A stretch of DNA of 41,281 nucleotides from Streptomyces sp. H27-C3 (GTDB taxonomy: Bacteria; Actinomycetota; Actinomycetes; Streptomycetales; Streptomycetaceae): contig NZ_JASITA010000015.1 of assembly GCF_030063415.1 (NCBI RefSeq), positions 1 through 41,281 of the forward strand, in the 5' to 3' direction. The position numbers and the translations under genes were made by a program. Below the pieces are notes generated by a model that was given only the letters and a program-made list of their open reading frames with translations, ran no database searches and was not told where the DNA came from. Below, piece after piece: positions 35,094 to 41,281 of the stretch; position 1 is the first letter of the stretch; each line of letters begins with the position of its first letter.

Positions 35094-36320
35094 TCAGCCG
35101 CGTGGCCGGACCGGGGTCGGATAGTGGTCGGTGACCACCTTCGCCATGGCCCCGATCCGGTCCGCGGCGACCTCTTTCGCCGAGAAGAAGATATGGCCGC
35201 GCACTTCGGGGGACTTCTTGGCGAGGGTGAGATGGCGGGAGAGCTCGGCAGGGTCCTGCCAGGGCGCGCCCTGGGCCGGATCGCCCGCCTTGTAGAGGGC
35301 CTCACCGGCGTACAGCTCGACGCCCGTGCCGCGTACGACGTCGGCCCACCAGGGCAGCAGCTTCGCGTAGTCCGCCGCCGTGAAGCCGATGTTCCAGTAC
35401 AGCTGGGGCGCGATGTAGTCGATCCAGCCCTCCTTCACCCACTTCCTGGTGTCGGCGTGCAGATCGTCGTACGTCTGCACACCGGCCCGGGTCGGCGAGC
35501 CCAGCGGGTCGGTCGTGGCATTGCGCCACACCCCGAAGGGGCTGATCCCGAAGCGCACCTTCGGCTTGATCTCCTTGATGCGGGCGGCCGTCTCGCTGAC
35601 CAGCCGGTCGGTGTTGTCGCGCCGCCAGGCGGCCCGGTCGGGGAAGGCGCCGCCGTGGCGCGCGTACGCGTCGCCGTCCGCGAACGTCTGGCCCGCCACC
35701 GGGTACGGGTAGAAGTAGTCGTCCCAGTGCACGGCGTCGATGTCGTAGCGCCGCACCGCGTCGAGCATCGCGTCCTGGACGAACTTCCTGACCTCAGGCA
35801 GCCCCGGGTTGTAGTAGAGCTTCCCGCCGTACGGCAGGACCCAGTCCGGGTGCACCCGCGCGGGATGGCTCGCCACCAGCCGGGACGGGTCCGTGTGATT
35901 GGCCACTCGGTACGGGTTGAACCAGGCGTGCAGTTCAAGTCCGCGCTCGTGCGCCTCGCGTACCGCGGTACCCAGCGGGTCCCAGCCGGGGTCCTTGCCC
36001 TGGACGCCGGTGAGACACGCGGACCACGGCTCGTACGGCGACGGCCACAGGGCGTCGGCGGTCGGCCGCACCTGGAGGACCACGGCGTTCAGCCTGCGGC
36101 GCACCGCCGTGTCCAGGTGGGCCAGCAGCTCGGCCTTCTGCTCGGCGGCGGTGAGGCCCGGCGCCGACGGCCAGTCCCGGTTGGCCACGGTGGCCAGCCA
36201 CATCCCCCGCAGCTCGTTCTTCGGTGCCCGGCGGCCCACCGCCGCGGCGTCTCCGGCGACGGACAGCGCGGACAGCGCCCCGACCGCTCCCAACAAGAAT
36301 CCCCTACGCCCGATTTGCAC
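35094..36320 (-). CDS. Secreted glycoside-hydrolase-like protein (GHL10/DUF187) with Tat signal
   Basis: The protein is 408 aa from GTG 36320. The N-terminus has a twin-arginine signal (GRRGFLLGAVGAL) and an Ala-rich cleavage region near residue 27. The TIM-barrel GHL10 domain follows: ELRGMWLATVANRDWPS, VVLQVRPTADALWPS, LELHAWFNPYR, IDAVHWDDYFYPYP (likely acidic active-site residues), FGISPFGVWRN and IDYIAPQLYWN. The family is predicted to cut polysaccharide or glycopeptide outside the cell; the substrate is unproven. It converges with DUF1918. Confidence 0.92.
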   Translation of the reverse strand: MQIGRRGFLLGAVGALSALSVAGDAAAVGRRAPKNELRGMWLATVANRDWPSAPGLTAAEQKAELLAHLDTAVRRRLNAVVLQVRPTADALWPSPYEPWSACLTGVQGKDPGWDPLGTAVREAHERGLELHAWFNPYRVANHTDPSRLVASHPARVHPDWVLPYGGKLYYNPGLPEVRKFVQDAMLDAVRRYDIDAVHWDDYFYPYPVAGQTFADGDAYARHGGAFPDRAAWRRDNTDRLVSETAARIKEIKPKVRFGISPFGVWRNATTDPLGSPTRAGVQTYDDLHADTRKWVKEGWIDYIAPQLYWNIGFTAADYAKLLPWWADVVRGTGVELYAGEALYKAGDPAQGAPWQDPAELSRHLTLAKKSPEVRGHIFFSAKEVAADRIGAMAKVVTDHYPTPVRPRG

Positions 36321-36507
36321 TATTTATTGCCCCTGGTTCGGTGAGTTCGTCCCGCCTTATCCGCACAGCATGCCCGCCCCGGCCCCTCGTGTACCCATAA
36401 GGCCGGAGTAACGTCGGGGGCCGACGGGCGCCGGAATCACCGGTGAACCTTTCCCCTAGCCTTCGGTTGGGGGACCCCATGCACTGTTGTTCAGCGAAAG
36501 GCACGAT

Positions 36508-37368
36508 GTGACCGACATCGAACGCGTCGGAGTAGTGGGCTGTGGCCAGATGGGTGCGGGCATCGCCGAGGTGTGCGCACGCAGCGGCCTCGAAGTCATG
36601 GTTGCCGAGACCTCGGGCGAAGCCCTGGAGATCGGCCGCACCCGGCTCCACAACTCCCTCTCGAAAGCTGCCGAGCGCGGCAAGATCACCGAGGAGGAGC
36701 GCGACGCGACACTCGGCCGCCTCAGCTTCACGACCGACCTCGGGGAGTTCGCGGACCGCGACCTCGTCATCGAGGCCGTCGTCGAGAACGAGTCGATCAA
36801 GACGGAGATCTTCCAGGTCCTCGACCAGGTGGTGACCCGCCCGGACGCGATCCTCGCATCGAACACCTCCTCCATCCCACTGGTGAAGCTGGCCGTCGCG
36901 ACCTCGCGTCCCGACCAGGTCATCGGCATCCATTTCTTCAACCCGGCCCCGGTGCAGAAGCTCGTCGAGCTGATCCCGGCGCTGACCACGTCCGAGGAGA
37001 CGATCAAGCGCTCCGAGGCCGTCGTGCAGGACATGCTCGGCAAGCACGCCATCCGCGCCCAGGACCGGTCCGGCTTCGTCGTCAACGCGCTGCTGATTCC
37101 GTATCTGCTCTCGGCGATCCGGATGTTCGAGTCGGGCATCGCGAGCCGTGAGGACATCGACAACGGTATGGAGATGGGCTGCGCCCACCCGATGGGTCCG
37201 CTCAAGCTCGCGGACCTCATCGGTCTGGACACGGTCGCCTCGGTCGCCGACTCGATGTACAACGAGTTCAAGGAGCCGCTGTACGCCGCTCCCCCGCTGC
37301 TCCAGCGCATGGTGGACGCCGGCAGGCTCGGCCGGAAGACGAGCTCCGGGTTCTACCCGTACTCCTGA
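36508..37368 (+). CDS. 3-hydroxyacyl(butyryl)-CoA dehydrogenase
   Basis: The protein is 286 aa from GTG 36508; the overlapping ATG two bases earlier runs into an immediate stop. The NAD-binding motif VGVVGCGQMGAGIAEV is at residues 5-20. IEAVVENESIKTEIF, ASNTSSIPL, GIHFFNPAPVQKLVELI and the C-terminal MEMGCAHPMGPLKLADLIGLD are typical of stand-alone FadB2/Hbd enzymes. It interconverts acetoacetyl-CoA and 3-hydroxybutyryl-CoA in fatty acid or butyrate metabolism. It is monocistronic with a clear terminator. Confidence 0.94.
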   Translation: MTDIERVGVVGCGQMGAGIAEVCARSGLEVMVAETSGEALEIGRTRLHNSLSKAAERGKITEEERDATLGRLSFTTDLGEFADRDLVIEAVVENESIKTEIFQVLDQVVTRPDAILASNTSSIPLVKLAVATSRPDQVIGIHFFNPAPVQKLVELIPALTTSEETIKRSEAVVQDMLGKHAIRAQDRSGFVVNALLIPYLLSAIRMFESGIASREDIDNGMEMGCAHPMGPLKLADLIGLDTVASVADSMYNEFKEPLYAAPPLLQRMVDAGRLGRKTSSGFYPYS

Positions 37369-37379
37369 TTCGCACGGAG

Positions 37380-37411
37380 TGTGCGAGGCGTACCCGCATA
37401 TGCCTCGCACA
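37380..37411 (+). terminator. Terminator after the hydroxyacyl-CoA dehydrogenase gene
   Basis: TGTGCGAGGC (37380-37389) and GCCTCGCACA (37402-37411) form a perfect 10-bp stem with a 12-nt loop, 11 nt after the stop. Confidence 0.75.
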
Positions 37412-37497
37412 CACGCTCCCGCCATGGGCACAAGGCGAGTTGACTCTGCGTCACCCAGACAAGGACGTTGGACGCCTTGCCGAAAAGGAGCAGATCA

Positions 37498-37755
37498 GTG
37501 AGCCTCGACCCCGACCAGCCCGTGGTCGTAGAAGAATTCGCCGAGTTACGCCGCTGCCTGGACGTCGGTGCCGCCACCATCGACGGACGACTGGCCCTGC
37601 TGGCTCAGCGTATTGACCAGGCCGACAACGACGTGAGCGGCCTGACCGCGCGCGTCGCGGCCCTTGAACACAACCGATGGCCGATCCCCGCGGTGGCCGC
37701 GGTCGCCGCGGCCGGATCTCTCGGTGTAACCCTCTGGCAGGCACTCGGCCGCTAG
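37498..37755 (+). CDS. Small coiled-coil, tail-anchored protein with a TTA codon
   Basis: The protein is 85 aa from GTG 37498 with AAGGAG 7 nt upstream. Residues about 10-60 are a heptad-like helix (EEFAELRRCLDVGAATIDGR and ALLAQRIDQADNDVSGL). Residues 64-82 are hydrophobic (PAVAAVAAAGSLGVTLWQAL), suggesting a C-terminal membrane anchor. Codon 17 is TTA (37546-37548), the only TTA found in the genes called here. In Streptomyces TTA needs the bldA tRNA, which accumulates late in growth, so translation may be developmentally timed. Function unknown. Confidence 0.72.
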   Translation: MSLDPDQPVVVEEFAELRRCLDVGAATIDGRLALLAQRIDQADNDVSGLTARVAALEHNRWPIPAVAAVAAAGSLGVTLWQALGR

Positions 37756-37824
37756 TAGGACGCACGGGGTGGACGCCGCGCGGGAGCGGAGCCGTCCCCG
37801 GTGAAGAGCCGTCGGGACGCGGAG

Positions 37825-38355
37825 TCAGCCGAGGCACAGATGGTGCAGCATCAGCAGCCCGGCCGCCATATTGGCGGCCGGGACCTCACCCCGGGCCACC
37901 ATGTCGGGCACCAGCTTGAGCGGTACCCATTCGCGCCGCGAGGACTCGAAGTCGTCCTCGGGATGGCCGATGTACGTCGCGGAGTCCGCCCAGTAGAGGT
38001 GGTGACGGGCGTCGGTGAGGCCGTTGGACGGCTCGACGGTCAGCAGATGGCGTAGAGGTCCCGGCCGCCAGCCGGTCTCCTCCTCCATCTCGCGGGCCGC
38101 GGCCTCCGCGATGTCCTCGCCGTCCTCCACCACCCCCGCCGCGAGCTCCCAGCCCCAGCTGTCGGTGATGAAGCGATGCCGCCAGAGCAGCAGGACCTCG
38201 TTCGCCTCGTTGACCGCCGTTGCCACGGCAACCGCGCGGAGCCGTATGACGAAGTGGTCCAGGTGTCGTCCGTCGGGAAGCTCGACATCCGCCAGGTTGA
38301 TCCGGAACCATCGGTTTTCGTACACAGTTTGTTCGCTTAGATTCGTCCACTGCAC
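37825..38355 (-). CDS. NUDIX hydrolase (ADP-ribose pyrophosphatase-like)
   Basis: The protein is 176 aa from GTG 38355, chosen for AAAGGTGG seven bases upstream; TTG 38376 is the alternative. The NUDIX box reads GVVEDGEDIAEAAAREMEEETGW, with all key Glu residues. WRHRFITDSWGWELAAG before the box and LLTVEPSNGLTD after it resemble NDP-sugar or ADP-ribose hydrolases. It lies 51 nt downstream of the regulator gene on the same strand, so co-transcription is possible. Confidence 0.9.
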   Translation of the reverse strand: MQWTNLSEQTVYENRWFRINLADVELPDGRHLDHFVIRLRAVAVATAVNEANEVLLLWRHRFITDSWGWELAAGVVEDGEDIAEAAAREMEEETGWRPGPLRHLLTVEPSNGLTDARHHLYWADSATYIGHPEDDFESSRREWVPLKLVPDMVARGEVPAANMAAGLLMLHHLCLG

Positions 38356-38406
38356 TGTTCTGCCACCTTTCGACAAGTAGGTGGCAACATCGCAGCAGGA
38401 CTATGG

Positions 38407-39747
38407 TCACAGCGGAACGCGCAGTGCCCCGTCGATCAGTTCGGCCGCCTCCTCGGCGCCGGCGCAGCCACTCCCCACCAGATGCTCACGCACCGCCCGC
38501 AACCGGTCCCGCATCCGCTGGGACTCCATTCCTCTGGCCCGCTCGGCCATTTCCGTGGCAATCTCCACGGCACGATCCGCCTTGCCCTGGCGCAGTTCGA
38601 TATGGGTGAGCATGGCAAGCCGGTGTACGCGCCCCCTGTCGTGCGCCGGCGTGCCCACCGCCGCGGCGGCGTGCTCCCGCGCGGCCGGCAGGTCACCGAG
38701 GCTCAGCAGCGCCTCGGCCACCTGCACATTGACCAGACCCGGCTGGACGTACCCCGTCTCGTCCGGTTCGTGGCCGCGCCTGATGCGCTCCGCCTCAGCC
38801 TCCGCACGCCGGATGCAGGACAACGCGCCCTTCCCGTCGCCGAGATGGGCGTACGCCTTGGCCTGCATCGCGTGCAGATCGGCGGCCAGCGCCGGGGTGA
38901 TCTGCTTGCCCGCCGTCCGCAGGGCCGCCTCCGCGAAGGCCACCGCCTGCCGGTATTCGGCCATGAACAGCGACTGGTTGACGAGCAGCGCGATGATGTA
39001 GGCGCCAAGTCCCCTGTCGCCACTGGACTTCGCGAGCCTCAGCGCCTGATGGAAGTATCGCTGAGCGAGCCCCTGGGCGTCCGAGTCGTACGCGCAGATG
39101 CCGGCCATCGCGACCAGCCCGCCCGTCGCCCGGTGCAGATGACGCCCCATGGCATTGGAGTAACTGCCGCGCAACAGTGGCGCGGTCTCGGCGTTGAGGA
39201 AGCCCACGATCCGTGAGCGCGTCGCGATTCCGCCCGCCTTGCGATACATCAGCTCGTAGTGGGCCCTGGCCGCGCGCAGCATCTGGATGTCGGCGACGCT
39301 GACCCGCGTCTGGCCCTTGCGGGAGACGTCCGAGTCCTCCGGAGGGTTCTCCCACTCCCAGACGGGCATCACGGCCGGTGTGCCGGTGACCGCGGGCGCG
39401 ACCAGGACATGGGGGCGTTGCTGCTCGTCGGAGCGCCACAGCGCGGTGGCGCGCTCCACGAAACCCGTCAGCGGGGAGCCGTGCGGCATGACCGTCTCGC
39501 CCGGCACGCCGAAGCCGATGTCGTCCAGAGTTATCGGCCGGTGCAGCCGGGCCGCGAGCACGTCGCAGATCATGTCGGGCACCTGGCCGCGTGGCCGCTG
39601 CCCCTTCAACCAGCGGGCTACCGCGGTGTGTTCGTATCTCAGCGCCAATCCTCTGGCACTGCCCGCCTGATTGACGTGCGCGGCCAGACCGGCGTTGGAG
39701 ATGCCCGCCTCGTCGAGCAGAGCGTCGAGCAGAGTATTGGGCTGCAT
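38407..39747 (-). CDS. TPR-containing transcriptional regulator (NsdA-like architecture)
   Basis: The protein is 446 aa from ATG 39747 with GGAGAGG upstream. The N-terminus has a helix-turn-helix-like segment (ALLDEAGISNAGLAAHVNQAG then HTAVARWLKGQRPRG). From about residue 180 it is helical-repeat sequence of TPR type (LAQRYFHQALRLAKSSGD, QAVAFAEAALRTAGKQ, AMQAKAYAHLGDGKGALSCIRRAEAEA). This layout resembles Streptomyces NsdA-type developmental regulators; orthology is not claimed. A TTCACAC palindrome lies 45-61 bp upstream of the start. Confidence 0.82.
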   Translation of the reverse strand: MQPNTLLDALLDEAGISNAGLAAHVNQAGSARGLALRYEHTAVARWLKGQRPRGQVPDMICDVLAARLHRPITLDDIGFGVPGETVMPHGSPLTGFVERATALWRSDEQQRPHVLVAPAVTGTPAVMPVWEWENPPEDSDVSRKGQTRVSVADIQMLRAARAHYELMYRKAGGIATRSRIVGFLNAETAPLLRGSYSNAMGRHLHRATGGLVAMAGICAYDSDAQGLAQRYFHQALRLAKSSGDRGLGAYIIALLVNQSLFMAEYRQAVAFAEAALRTAGKQITPALAADLHAMQAKAYAHLGDGKGALSCIRRAEAEAERIRRGHEPDETGYVQPGLVNVQVAEALLSLGDLPAAREHAAAAVGTPAHDRGRVHRLAMLTHIELRQGKADRAVEIATEMAERARGMESQRMRDRLRAVREHLVGSGCAGAEEAAELIDGALRVPL

Positions 39748-39791
39748 GGGCCTCTCCGGTGACTCGGTGAACTCAGCGTAGTGGAGCCGCT

Positions 39792-39808
39792 TTCACACGG
39801 GGTGTGAA
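39792..39808. promoter_or_regulatory. 17-bp palindrome upstream of the TPR regulator
   Basis: TTCACAC-GGG-GTGTGAA is a perfect 7-bp-arm palindrome 45 bp upstream of ATG 39747. A -10-like TACGCT lies between it and the gene (39776-39781), so the palindrome overlaps the -35 area. A second small hairpin, GAACG/CGTTC, lies at 39811-39824. Confidence 0.55.
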
Positions 39809-39940
39809 CGGAACGCTCACGTTCCTGCCCCGCGTACTCTCCCGCGCCACAGGCCGCACGCGTTTTACTGCAAGCGCCTCACCAAGAGGTGGCCGGGCCG
39901 CCGGCTCCCCCCTCGTACAGTGCGGCGGCCCGTTCTCGCA

Positions 39941-39987
39941 CCGTCCGCCCTGCTCGTCTGCCCGGCACTCCACGGCAGGGCGGACGG
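39941..39987 (-). terminator. Terminator after the SpoIIE phosphatase gene
   Basis: CCGTCCGCCCTGC (39941-39953) pairs perfectly with GCAGGGCGGACGG (39975-39987), a 13-bp stem with a 21-nt loop, 27 nt beyond the stop at 40015. Confidence 0.72.
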
Positions 39988-40014
39988 ACGGTCGGCAGCC
40001 CGGTCCGCGACCAC

Positions 40015-41109
40015 TCAGCGATGGGAGGGTTCGGCGCAGGACCGGCGCAGGCCGGGCTCACCGGGCCGCGCTTCGATCCGACGACGATCGTTGCGCAGCA
40101 CGAGCAGAGCCGCGTCATCGGTGAGCCGTCCGTGCGTGTGGCGCAGCAGCGCCTTGCGAACGCGCTGCACCACCACGGCCGGTGAGTCCGGCCCGCCGGG
40201 AGTGGCCGCCTCGGCGAGGGGCTGCTGCAGACAGAAGAACCTCCCGTCGGGGTTCCTGGCGTCCTCGGCCCCGTCGGTGTGCAGCACCAGCGCCTCGCCG
40301 CGCGGCAGGCGGGTGCACCGACGCGCGGACAGGTTCTCGGGCAGCGGGAACGGGCCGAGCGGCGGCAGCGGGTCGCCGCCCGCGATCAGCTCCGCGGTCC
40401 GGCCCAGCCGGTACGGCCACGGGTGGCCGCAATTCAGTGCGAGCACTTCGTCGTCCTCGTGGATTTCGAGCAGCAGTACGGTGACGAACTCCTCGGCCGT
40501 CGGGCTGTTCGGACCGCTGCCGCCCGCCGCCGGGTGCTCGGCCATCGCTCTCTCTCGCAGATGCCGGAGCAGGGACCGCTCCAACCTGCGCAGCACGCCC
40601 GCGAGTTCGGCCTCGTCGTGCGCCGTCTCCCGGAAGCTGCCGAGCAGCGCGGCCACCACCCCGATGGCGGGCAGGCCGTGGCCTCTCGCATCGCCGATGA
40701 CCACCCGCACCCCGTGCAGGGTGGCCACCGCCTCGTACAGATCACCGCCGACCGTCGCGCCGCGGCTCGCGGAGAGCTGCCAGGCGGTGAGCGCGAGGCC
40801 GTCGAGCCGCGGTGGCAGCGGTCTCAGAAGCACCTGCTGGGCCGCGTGGGCCACTTCGCGGGCCCGGCGCAGCTCTCGCACCGGGCCAAGTGCCACGACC
40901 GTGAGCAGATACGCGACCAGGGAGAGGAAAGCCCCGCAGGTGACGAGGCGGGGGCCGAGCCCCTCCCGCAGCGCCAGTGGGCAGGCCAGCTCCCAGGCGA
41001 CCGCGGCGGCGAGCCAGACGGCGGGGAGGCCGAAGTGAAGGACGCGCCGTGCGCACAGCAGGTCCGCGCACACGTCCCAGCAGGATCTCACCGCTCTCAC
41101 TGTGATCAT
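40015..41109 (-). CDS. Membrane-anchored SpoIIE/PP2C-family serine phosphatase
   Basis: The protein is 364 aa from ATG 41109. Upstream in-frame ATGs at 41274 and 41253 lie in the terminal inverted repeat and are rejected. Two or three hydrophobic segments occupy residues about 20-85 (FGLPAVWLAAAVAWELACPLAL and VTCGAFLSLVAYLLTVVALG). The PP2C domain follows: SRGATVGGDLYEAV, VVIGDARGHGLPAIGVVAALLG, FVTVLLLEI, LNCGHPWPYRL, LVLHTDGAEDARNPDGRFF and RLTDDAALLVLR, with the metal-binding Asp residues present. Streptomyces has many such proteins that dephosphorylate anti-anti-sigma factors. No partner-switch kinase or antagonist is adjacent. Confidence 0.92.
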   Translation of the reverse strand: MITVRAVRSCWDVCADLLCARRVLHFGLPAVWLAAAVAWELACPLALREGLGPRLVTCGAFLSLVAYLLTVVALGPVRELRRAREVAHAAQQVLLRPLPPRLDGLALTAWQLSASRGATVGGDLYEAVATLHGVRVVIGDARGHGLPAIGVVAALLGSFRETAHDEAELAGVLRRLERSLLRHLRERAMAEHPAAGGSGPNSPTAEEFVTVLLLEIHEDDEVLALNCGHPWPYRLGRTAELIAGGDPLPPLGPFPLPENLSARRCTRLPRGEALVLHTDGAEDARNPDGRFFCLQQPLAEAATPGGPDSPAVVVQRVRKALLRHTHGRLTDDAALLVLRNDRRRIEARPGEPGLRRSCAEPSHR

Positions 41110-41153
41110 CCCGACGGCCCCTGGACCTTCGCCCGTACGACGTGCGGCACCGT

Positions 41154-41281
41154 GGCCGGAATGATTCTGCGAATCTCCCGTATGTGCGGGCGGACACCGC
41201 CCGTACTTCTCACCCGAATGAGTGAGGGGCGCGTCCGGGGTCCGCCCGCACATACGGGAGATTCGCAGAATCATTCCGGCC
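41154..41281. repeat. Perfect 42-bp inverted repeat at the right end
   Basis: Bases 41154-41195 are the exact reverse complement of 41240-41281, with a 44-bp spacer. The repeat ends at the last base of the window. It lies 45 bp upstream of the SpoIIE gene start and holds no gene. Confidence 0.9.

Noticed and set aside
41110..41274. Extended N-terminus of the SpoIIE phosphatase into the terminal repeat
   Set aside because: The extra 55 codons fall in the inverted repeat and spacer, have no family similarity, and ATG 41109 leads directly into the membrane segments.

Overview
The window reads as chromosomal DNA of a Streptomyces-type actinomycete. It has very high GC with GC-rich third positions, frequent GTG/TTG starts, several promoters whose -10 box lies 5-8 nt before a start codon (leaderless mRNAs), Tat-type signals, MocR and SpoIIE-type genes, and a single TTA codon in all the genes called. 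From memory the gene order resembles the S. coelicolor stretch from about SCO1553 to the arg cluster; I could not check this. No tRNA, rRNA, CRISPR array, prophage or biosynthetic cluster was seen. The window starts and ends exactly on the outer arm of a perfect inverted repeat (1-146 and 41154-41281), which suggests it may be a whole assembly contig.

Layout. 0.3-4.2 kb: lower-ligand cobamide genes on the minus strand, a CbiE domain running out of frame into a BluB-CobT fusion with a long Ala/Pro/Glu linker. 4.3-8.1 kb: a GNAT gene, then metN-metI-metQ (methionine import) preceded by a 28-codon leader ORF ending in Cys-Met-Cys-Arg-Met-Cys. 8.2-12.9 kb: HAD phosphatase, two small membrane proteins, GNAT, sigma-like protein, secreted glycerophosphodiesterase and PlsC-type acyltransferase. 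13.0-15.2 kb: MFS exporter with its TetR repressor and a 19-bp-arm operator. 15.2-18.0 kb: argG and argH. 18.0-22.2 kb: MocR regulator, NDH-2, a PNPOx-like protein and a truncated secreted protein. 22.1-26.9 kb: argC-J-B-D-R, every gene overlapping or nearly touching the next, under an ArgR-box promoter. 27.0-29.7 kb: a disturbed accessory stretch with a small membrane protein, an orphan hypX, the first 12 codons of a DsbA/FrnE-like gene, a roughly 97-bp inverted-repeat element and a VOC gene cut by that element. 29.9-41.1 kb: VOC protein, RsmC-like methyltransferase, GNAT, a MocR/EamA divergent pair, DUF1918, a GH10-like secreted hydrolase, 3-hydroxyacyl-CoA dehydrogenase, a TTA-containing small membrane protein, NUDIX hydrolase, a TPR-type regulator and a membrane-anchored SpoIIE phosphatase.

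How the genes fit together. The two arg blocks give acetyl-cycle arginine synthesis from N-acetylglutamate to arginine, apart from carbamoyltransferase. Both promoters carry ArgR-type half-sites over well-formed -35/-10 boxes, and argR is the last gene of its own regulon. MetNIQ imports methionine and its leader ORF suggests control by Met or Cys codon translation. The cobamide genes make and attach the dimethylbenzimidazole ligand. The strongest leads for new biology are the met leader peptide, the CbiE/BluB-CobT junction, the inverted-repeat scar beside orphan hypX, the divergent genes with overlapping start codons, and the TTA-containing small protein.
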